Below are positions 7,830 to 13,271 of a stretch of DNA of 20,328 nucleotides, one piece after another. The stretch's first letter is position 1, and each line of letters starts with the position of its first letter. Source of the stretch: JADFRG01 sp964590515 (GTDB taxonomy: Bacteria > Chloroflexota > Anaerolineae > Anaerolineales > E44-bin32); assembly GCA_964590515.1 (NCBI GenBank), contig CAZPZD010000043.1, forward strand, positions 1 through 20,328. The letters run 5' to 3'. A program made the translations under genes and the position numbers. The notes below the pieces were generated by a model. The model saw only the letters and a program-made list of their open reading frames with translations, searched no databases and had not been told where the DNA came from.

Positions 7830-8450
7830 TCAGGACTCCTTATGAACAAGCAGGGATTCCACGCCGAGGACGAGTTCGAGGTCCTCCGGGGAATCCAGAT
7901 CCAGGGCAAGGCCGGGCTGATTACAGATCTCGACCCGCGCCCCGGCCGAGCGGCCCTGCGCCACATGTCGAGGGTAACTTTCGGCCCCGAACTCGAATTC
8001 TATCAAACCGGGTGGGAGGAGCAGGAGCGCGTTCGTTCCTAGGCCATGCCTGTCGGGGGCAATCACCAGGCAGGGTGCCCTCCCGGCCAGCTCGATCATT
8101 GTTCGCAGATCGGCCGCGGAGAGGCCGGGTAAGTCAGCGGGCACCACAAGGAACGCAGAAGCGCCTGCCGCGCGAGCGGTATCGCCGGCGAGCCGCAGCG
8201 CCCGATTGAGATTGGGCGGATCGGGTTCGACCAGCGGCGCGGCGCCGGCTGCCGTGGCCAATTCGAGCACCTGATGGTCCGCGCTGACGACCACCACCGT
8301 TGTGATCGCTTTGATCTCGCGGAGAACCGCCAGCGTCTGAGACAACATCGTGCGGCTCAGTTCAACCCGTTCCACATCCGAGAGCACACCGGCCAATCGC
8401 GACTTGGCCTGCTGGAACGGCTTCACCGGAATGACCGCCCAGAGAGTCAA
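7830..8450 (-). CDS. cofC: F420 precursor guanylyltransferase CofC/FbiD
   Basis: A 206-residue nucleotidyltransferase of the CofC/FbiD family. It activates 2-phospho-L-lactate, or phosphoenolpyruvate in bacteria that make F420 through the dehydro route, with GTP, giving the donor used by CofD. Motifs include AVIPVKPFQQAKSRL (5-19), FLVVPADLPGL (PADxPxL metal-binding loop), IAPDRHGLGTNALLL and the C-terminal LALDLDSPEDL. The length is normal. The start is TTG at 8450, and TTGA overlaps the cofD stop by 4 bases, so translation is probably coupled to cofD; no strong Shine-Dalgarno sequence precedes it. The next gene (LLM oxidoreductase) abuts its stop. Which phospho-acid it prefers cannot be read from sequence, but the nitroreductase two genes upstream hints at the dehydro route. 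Confidence 0.92.
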   Translation of the reverse strand: MTLWAVIPVKPFQQAKSRLAGVLSDVERVELSRTMLSQTLAVLREIKAITTVVVVSADHQVLELATAAGAAPLVEPDPPNLNRALRLAGDTARAAGASAFLVVPADLPGLSAADLRTMIELAGRAPCLVIAPDRHGLGTNALLLLPPGLIEFEFGAESYPRHVAQGRSAGARVEICNQPGLALDLDSPEDLELVLGVESLLVHKES

Positions 8451-9385
8451 GTCACGCGCTCCAGCTCCGCCGCGAACTCCAACACCTTTCGAGCCAGGTC
8501 GAGGCGGGCCGAGCGGTCGAGCATCACGGTCTGAGCAACGAACGCCTGGATCCCGAGCCGGGCGATGGGCTCCGCCAGCACCGCGTCGCTGTGATCGATG
8601 ACCAGCGCCCCAAGCACATACCGAAAGTGTTCGGCCACTGCCAGAGCGGTGGGCTCGATCCCGAGCTCGCTAAACATCTTGGCCGCCGGCCCTCGGATGG
8701 CCTTTCCGCCCACGATCGGCGATACCCCGATACATGGTTTTCCTTCGATCGCGATTCGGATACCCGGGATCGCCAGAATGGGATCGAGGCTCACCCAGGG
8801 ATTAGAGGGGCAGAAGACGACCAGATCTGCCGCTCGCAAGCTCTCGAGAACGCCGGGCGCGGGCGCGGCCTGTTCGGCGCCCTCGAACCGGAAGCCACGC
8901 ACGGCAGGTTTGGAGGCCCGTTCGACGAAGTACTCCTGGAAGCCGAGCTCGCCGATGTCCGAGAGCACCCGGGTCCGCACCGGCTGGTCGGTCATCGGCA
9001 GCACTTGGCACTCGACCCCGAGGGCAGCGCAGAGCGCACGGGTCACCGCAGAGAGCGGTTCTCCCGCTCGCAGTCGGCGACTGCGTTCCGTATGCAGGGC
9101 CAGATCTCGATCGCCCAGTCGGAACCAGGTTGGCCCGCCAAGCGCCTGCAGCGCGTCCAGGAAGGCCCAGCTCTCGTCCCGCCTGCCCCAGCCGGTCTCC
9201 GGATTGGCCAGCCCGGCCAAGGTATAGGTGACGGTGTCCAGGTCGGGACAGATCGTCAGGCCGAGATGCTCGAAATCGTCTCCGGTGTTGACGATCACCG
9301 ACAGGTCCTCGAGTGGCAGCACGCCGGCCAGTCCATCCACCAGCTTCGCTCCGCCGACCCCGCCGGCCAATGCCACGATCTTCAT
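8447..9385 (-). CDS. cofD: 2-phospho-L-lactate (or PEP) transferase CofD
   Basis: A 312-residue CofD/FbiA protein. It transfers the phospholactyl or enolpyruvyl phosphate group from the guanylylated donor to FO, forming F420-0 or dehydro-F420-0. The family signature is clear: LAGGVGGAKLVDGLA (6-20), VNTGDDFEHLGL (32-43) followed by CPDLDTVTYTLAG, then WFRLGDRDLA, VVFCPSNPWVSLDPIL and VSPIVGGKAIRGPAAKM near the C-terminus. Length matches the family (about 300-330). The ATG at 9385 is only 1 base past the stop of the upstream nitroreductase gene, and its own stop overlaps the cofC start. It is one of the most certain calls in the window. The FO precursor must be made by FO synthase encoded elsewhere. 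Confidence 0.96.
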   Translation of the reverse strand: MKIVALAGGVGGAKLVDGLAGVLPLEDLSVIVNTGDDFEHLGLTICPDLDTVTYTLAGLANPETGWGRRDESWAFLDALQALGGPTWFRLGDRDLALHTERSRRLRAGEPLSAVTRALCAALGVECQVLPMTDQPVRTRVLSDIGELGFQEYFVERASKPAVRGFRFEGAEQAAPAPGVLESLRAADLVVFCPSNPWVSLDPILAIPGIRIAIEGKPCIGVSPIVGGKAIRGPAAKMFSELGIEPTALAVAEHFRYVLGALVIDHSDAVLAEPIARLGIQAFVAQTVMLDRSARLDLARKVLEFAAELERVT

Positions 9386-9386
9386 G

Positions 9387-10001
9387 CTAGAGATAAACCG
9401 CCACGTCTGTCTGCGGCCGCCGGCCGCGCTCTTTGCCCGGAGCCGCCGGCCAGCCTAGCAGCACCAAACCCTGCGGTTCCCAGGAGGCCGCCAGACCCAA
9501 CGCCTCTCGAGCCACCGCCGGGGCGAAGAGTGGCGCACACATCCACGACCCACCGAGCCCAGCTGCCTGAGCTGCCAGCAACAGGTTCTCCCCAGCCATG
9601 GCGGCGCCCTGAACGGCCATCAGATATTCCGCCTTCGAGCGTTTCTCGTCCGGATACTTGTCCATCTCCTCCATGGTCAGGCAGACCAGCACCGCGACCG
9701 GCGCCCCGGCGATGCGGCCGCGCGAGCGGGTCACATCGGCGTTGACTGTGCGCGGATCGTCTCCGTCGGCCAGCCGGTCGGCCTCCAGGCGGGCCCCCAT
9801 TGCTTGCGCCAGGCGGACTCTAGCCTCTGAACTCGTCAGCACCGCAAAGCGCCACGGCTGTCGATTGTGGGCGGAGGGCGCCTGACAGGCTGCCTGCAGC
9901 AGCCGGTCGACGAGCTCCCGCTTCACCGGGCGTTCCGCGAAGGTTCGAACCGAATGCCGGCTGCGGACCAGCTGCTCGAAGGCTGCCAGGTTCCCGGTCA
10001 T
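9387..10001 (-). CDS. Nitroreductase-fold protein, probable dehydro-F420 reductase (FbiB C-terminal-like)
   Basis: A 204-residue FMN-binding nitroreductase-fold protein. Visible motifs are SRHSVRTFAERPV (14-26), AACQAPSAHNRQPWRF (37-52, the FMN-phosphate region), AAQAAGLGGSWMCAP and EPQGLVLLGWPA. The sequence style, HSVRTF followed by APSAHNRQPWRF, is that of the C-terminal domain of mycobacterial FbiB, which reduces dehydro-F420-0 to F420-0. In FbiB it is fused to the CofE ligase; here it is a separate gene two positions from cofE and 1 base from cofD, with an ATGA overlap with the preceding PPOX gene. The dehydro-F420 reductase role is inferred from this neighbourhood; a general nitroreductase or another FMN-dependent dehydrogenase is the alternative. 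Confidence 0.85.
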   Translation of the reverse strand: MTGNLAAFEQLVRSRHSVRTFAERPVKRELVDRLLQAACQAPSAHNRQPWRFAVLTSSEARVRLAQAMGARLEADRLADGDDPRTVNADVTRSRGRIAGAPVAVLVCLTMEEMDKYPDEKRSKAEYLMAVQGAAMAGENLLLAAQAAGLGGSWMCAPLFAPAVAREALGLAASWEPQGLVLLGWPAAPGKERGRRPQTDVAVYL

Positions 10002-10390
10002 CCCATGCTGCTGGCGGCACGGGGCCGGATGCGATAGATCACCCGCTGCTCGCCTCGATACCAGTCGTAGGTCGGGGTGCCTCGGTACTTGCGGGCCAAC
10101 TTGTCGATGTGATCCCGAGCTCCCTCCTCGCTGATCGATTCCACCGTGCCGCGAATCTGAATGTACCGGTACATCTGGGTGGGGTCGATGATTGCCAATG
10201 AAATCTGTGGACGGTCGGCCATGTTCCGATCCTTCACCCGGCCACGGGCAGAGTTCACTCGGATCAACTCGCCCTCCGTGTCAAACCAAACCGGAGTTAC
10301 TTGCGGGGTGCCGTCCGGCATTACGGTCGCCAGGAAGGCAAAGGCCCGCACATCGTCGCTGAGCAGATCACGGTGAGATTCTGGGAGCAT
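9998..10390 (-). CDS. PPOX-class (split-barrel) probable F420-dependent oxidoreductase
   Basis: A 130-residue split beta-barrel protein of the pyridoxamine 5'-phosphate oxidase-like superfamily. It shows MLPESHRDLLSDD, FLATVMPDGTPQVTPVWFD (18-36), then GRVKDRNMADRPQISLAIIDP, YIQIRGTVESISEEGARDHIDKLARKY (typical of F420-binding FDORs) and a closing VIYRIRP. F420/FDOR members reduce quinones, heterocycles or biliverdin with F420H2; the substrate is unknown. The frame reaches GTG at 10444, but I choose ATG at 10390 because GGAGG precedes it by 4 bases and relatives begin with this PESHxDLL segment. Its stop overlaps the nitroreductase ATG (ATGA). Use of F420 rather than FMN or heme is inferred from its place inside the F420 set. 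Confidence 0.85.
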   Translation of the reverse strand: MLPESHRDLLSDDVRAFAFLATVMPDGTPQVTPVWFDTEGELIRVNSARGRVKDRNMADRPQISLAIIDPTQMYRYIQIRGTVESISEEGARDHIDKLARKYRGTPTYDWYRGEQRVIYRIRPRAASSMG

Positions 10391-10394
10391 TCTT

Positions 10395-10399
10395 CCTCC
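10395..10399 (-). promoter_or_regulatory. Ribosome binding site deciding the PPOX gene start
   Basis: GGAGG on the minus strand, 4 bases before ATG at 10390. No comparable site precedes the longer GTG start at 10444, so the shorter protein is favoured. The spacing is on the short side. Confidence 0.5.
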
Positions 10400-10459
10400 A
10401 TCCATCTTGGCTGTCGGGTCGGTCGCAGCCATGGCCGCGGCCACCCGGGGCGGGTCGAC

Positions 10460-11212
10460 TCAGCGAAATAGATCCTCTTCCTTCGGCCGGAGCAGATCTT
10501 GGATCGACCCCTCCCGGAGTGGATAGGGCATGCCACGGACATGCACCACCGGGCGCCCTTCGGCCGCCTGGCCCATCAACAAGGAGGCAGCCGCGGCGAC
10601 CTCGTCCGCCACTCCCACCTGAGTAACCTGGAGCGGATCGCCGAAGAGATCCGGCCACCCCCGCAAATCCATCAACGCCTGGATCCCGCTGAGACCGATT
10701 GCCACACCTTCGGTGCCCATCCGCCAGGCTCGGCCATGCGAGTCGATGATCAGCAATCCCAGCCTCACGCCCGTGGCTTGCTCAAGGGCGAGCCGCAACC
10801 GGTGAGCCGATTGCTCCGGATCCTCCGGCAGCATGAGCACCACGTCTACCCCCTCCACGTTGGAGTGGTCGATTCCGGCATTGGCGCAGACGAAGCCCAG
10901 GCGATGCTCGACAATGATGACCCCGGGCCGGATCCGCAGCACCTGCCTGGCCTCCGAGAGAATCAGTTCGACCAGGCGGGGGTCTTTCTCGGCTCGAGCT
11001 GCCAGCTCCACCGCCTCCACCGAGGGCGTGATCCGGGTCAGATCCACCTGGCGCCCTTCGGCCTTGGACACCACTTTCTGGGCCACGACCAGCAGGTCGC
11101 CCGGCTCGAAGGCGAGATCGACGCGTCTGGCGGCTTCCAGAATCAGCCCTGCCAAGTCATCGCCCGGCTTGACCAGGGGGATGCCCGGCAGGGCCGTCAA
11201 TGTCATTCGCAT
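10460..11212 (-). CDS. cofE: Coenzyme F420-0:L-glutamate ligase CofE
   Basis: A 250-residue F420:gamma-glutamyl ligase, which adds L-glutamates to F420-0 using GTP. Signatures are LVVAQKVVSKAEGR (41-54), RIRPGVIIVEHRLGFVCANAG, GIDHSNVEG, IDSHGRAWRMGTEGVAIGLSG and FGDPLQVTQVGVADEVAAAA, covering the metal and nucleotide loops of CofE. It matches stand-alone archaeal-type CofE in length and lacks the nitroreductase domain found in mycobacterial FbiB; that activity is encoded separately at 9387-10001. The start ATG at 11212 (MRMTLTALPG) lies 9 bases after the npdG stop, with a second in-frame ATG two codons on. The C-terminus ends LLRPKEEDLFR. Strong assignment. Confidence 0.95.
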   Translation of the reverse strand: MRMTLTALPGIPLVKPGDDLAGLILEAARRVDLAFEPGDLLVVAQKVVSKAEGRQVDLTRITPSVEAVELAARAEKDPRLVELILSEARQVLRIRPGVIIVEHRLGFVCANAGIDHSNVEGVDVVLMLPEDPEQSAHRLRLALEQATGVRLGLLIIDSHGRAWRMGTEGVAIGLSGIQALMDLRGWPDLFGDPLQVTQVGVADEVAAAASLLMGQAAEGRPVVHVRGMPYPLREGSIQDLLRPKEEDLFR

Positions 11213-11221
11213 CGATTCGGA

Positions 11222-11896
11222 TCAGCCGGGGGCTTGCTCGCCGGTGATTCGGATGCCCGAGCCCTTGATCTTGTAGCGCTTGTTGATCCAGAACAGAATC
11301 GGCGACAGACCTTCCACGACGACTGCGTTGCGCAGCGGGCCGGCGTCCCATCCGACCAACCCGGCGGCCGCCACCAATTGCAGCACCTGATCCTTGGCGG
11401 CCGGGTCGTCGCCGCAGACCAGCACATCACAGGGGACCGGGCCGTCGTGTTGCAGATGGGCGTGGGACACATTCTGAAAGGCGGTCACGACCCTGGTTCC
11501 TTCCCCCAGCAATTCCTGGACCTCCTGAGCCGCGCTGCCGGCCGGCGGCATGTGGACAGCATAGAGGTCCTGGCGGTTGAGCGGATTCGTCACTGCGATA
11601 AGAACTTTTCCGTTCAGCTGCTGCCTGACCGAGGCGACCGTCTCCTGTTGGGAAGAATACGGGACGCTGAGGACCGCGATGTCACAAGCCTCGGCCGCCA
11701 GTTCGTTGCCCATTCCCTCGACCAGCTGGCGCTCCAGCTTCTGGTTCAGCTCCTCGGCCACCTGCCCAGCCTTCTCTGGCGCCCGCGAGCCGATGATCAC
11801 GTGATAGCCAGCCTTCGCCCAGCGGTAGGCCAGCCCGCGGCCCAGCTTGCCGGTTCCACCCAATATCGCCAGGGTCAAGATCAGTCTGTCGGCCAT
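11222..11896 (-). CDS. npdG: NADPH-dependent F420 reductase
   Basis: A 224-residue F420H2:NADP+ oxidoreductase (Fno/NpdG family), which moves hydride between NADPH and F420. The N-terminal Rossmann motif is LAILGGTGKLGRGLA (9-23), followed by VIIGSRAPEKA (33-43), where the Ser-Arg pair after the second strand reads the NADP 2'-phosphate. Later segments include DIAVLSVPYSSQ, VLIAVTNPLNR, VTAFQNVSHAHL and DVLVCGDDPAAK, all typical. The open frame extends to 11986, but ATG at 11896 is preferred: it starts at the family N-terminus and GAGGAG lies 10 bases upstream across the ssnA stop. It links the F420 set to the purine-type set by spacing of only 7 bases, and may recycle F420 for the oxidoreductases in this operon. 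Confidence 0.93.
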   Translation of the reverse strand: MADRLILTLAILGGTGKLGRGLAYRWAKAGYHVIIGSRAPEKAGQVAEELNQKLERQLVEGMGNELAAEACDIAVLSVPYSSQQETVASVRQQLNGKVLIAVTNPLNRQDLYAVHMPPAGSAAQEVQELLGEGTRVVTAFQNVSHAHLQHDGPVPCDVLVCGDDPAAKDQVLQLVAAAGLVGWDAGPLRNAVVVEGLSPILFWINKRYKIKGSGIRITGEQAPG

Positions 11897-11903
11897 GTTT
11901 TGT

Positions 11904-13271
11904 CTACTCCTCAACCCCTTGGAGCGGCACATGCTGGACATACCGTTTCCACACTTCCGGGGCGAGCTCTCGGGCTCGGGCTGCAATCGCGGACTCGTCG
12001 AGAGTCCGCAGCTCCCGGTCGAACATCAGCGGCTTCCCGGCTACAAAGGTGCCGGTGACCATCGATTCATGAAAGCCAAACAGAATATGCCAAGGAAGGT
12101 TTCCCGGGTGCAGGGGCGTGGTGGGATGATAGTCGACCAGGATCAGATCGGCTCGGGCGCCCGGTTGAATCACCCCGATTGGCGCGCCCGGGAAGAAACT
12201 TGTCGCCAGCTCGGCATTGTTGCGTACTGCGATCTGGACAATCGTGTCCCCTGCCATCCGGCGCGGATCGCGGTGGGAGACCTTGTGCAGCAAATAGGCG
12301 GTCTTCCACTCTTCCCACATCGCGTTTGAAAACCCATCGTTGCCTAAACAAACCTTGACGCCGGCGCGGAGCATCGATTCGACCTCCGCTACGCCGACGG
12401 CGTTATTCATGTTCGATCTTGGCTGATGGCTGACCCAGACCCTGCGGTCAGCGAGGATCTCGATTTCACGCGGCTCCACGTGGACCGCATGGGCCACGAG
12501 GGTGCGGTCGCTCAGAATACCATGTTTTTCCAGCCGCTCGACGACCCGGATCCCGGACCGGGCCAGGCTGTCCTGCTGGTCGGCCTCATGTTCGGCGACG
12601 TGGACATGGAATCCGGTTCCCTGCGGCGTCCGTTCGAGGCAATTGGCCAGGGTCGCGTCCGAAAGAGTGAGGCTGGCGTGCAGGCCGAAAGTGGCTGCGA
12701 TCCGGCCAGCGGCGACCGCTCCGCCGGCACACCGCTTCATGAAGCGCAAGTTCTCGGCAATCCCGGCGGCGGCCTTCTCGGGGCCGTCGCGATCCGACAC
12801 CTCGTAACATAACACCGCCCGCAGGCCGGCGTCCTCCACCGCCTGCGCCAGAACATCGAGCGATCCATCGATCGCATTCGGGGAGGCGTGATGGTCGAAG
12901 AGGGTCGTGGTTCCGTGCTTGATGGCATCGACCAGCGACACCAGGGCCGAGTAGCGGATGTCCTCTTCGCCCAGCGAGCGATCCAGCGGCCACCACAGCT
13001 TGCGCAAGATCTCGGGAAAATCGCGGGGAGCCGGACCCGGGATCGCCATGCCCCGGGCGAAGGCCCCGTAAAAATGGGTGTGAGCGCAGAGGTTGCCCGG
13101 GAGCAGGTACTGCCCACTGGCGTCCAAGCGTTCTTCCTGCGGGTGGTCTGCCGCCAGCCGCGCGCTCGGGGCGACCTCCTGGATCAGCCCTTCGGAAACG
13201 CGAAGGCCGTGATCCTCCAAGATCTGGTTCGGCTCGCCCCAGGTGACGACCTTGGCGTTGAGGATCAGCAT
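11904..13271 (-). CDS. ssnA: SsnA-type metal-dependent amidohydrolase
   Basis: A 455-residue amidohydrolase of the cytosine-deaminase/TRZ-like group, closest by eye to E. coli SsnA, whose gene also neighbours xdhD and ygfM. Metal-site residues appear intact: LCAHTHFYGA (His64, His66), FHVHVAEHE (His224), LVAHAVHVE (His261) and CLGNDGFS (Asp312). SsnA-like segments are KLWWPLDRSL, DHHASPNAIDGSL, SHQPRSNMNNAVG and MWEEWKTAYLLHK. SsnA proteins are linked to anaerobic purine/urate breakdown, but the exact reaction is not settled from sequence; hydrolytic deamination or ring opening is likely. I choose ATG at 13271, where the protein starts MLILNAKVVTWG; it overlaps the xdhD-like stop by 7 bases. 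A longer in-frame start at 13295 would add eight residues unlike the family. Confidence 0.88.
   Translation of the reverse strand: MLILNAKVVTWGEPNQILEDHGLRVSEGLIQEVAPSARLAADHPQEERLDASGQYLLPGNLCAHTHFYGAFARGMAIPGPAPRDFPEILRKLWWPLDRSLGEEDIRYSALVSLVDAIKHGTTTLFDHHASPNAIDGSLDVLAQAVEDAGLRAVLCYEVSDRDGPEKAAAGIAENLRFMKRCAGGAVAAGRIAATFGLHASLTLSDATLANCLERTPQGTGFHVHVAEHEADQQDSLARSGIRVVERLEKHGILSDRTLVAHAVHVEPREIEILADRRVWVSHQPRSNMNNAVGVAEVESMLRAGVKVCLGNDGFSNAMWEEWKTAYLLHKVSHRDPRRMAGDTIVQIAVRNNAELATSFFPGAPIGVIQPGARADLILVDYHPTTPLHPGNLPWHILFGFHESMVTGTFVAGKPLMFDRELRTLDESAIAARARELAPEVWKRYVQHVPLQGVEE

Noticed and set aside
10391..10444. GTG-initiated extension of the PPOX protein
   Set aside because: Ala/Thr-rich residues not typical of the family, and the better ribosome site precedes ATG 10390; not fully excluded.
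11897..11986. 30-residue N-terminal extension of NpdG
   Set aside because: It overlaps the 3' end of ssnA and precedes the conserved Rossmann start; ATG 11896 has a good GAGGAG site.
10499..12058. Long plus-strand open frame of 519 codons opposite cofE and npdG
   Set aside because: It is antisense to strongly recognisable genes, has His/Gln/Arg-rich composition with no family motifs, and is the expected shadow of GC-rich coding DNA.
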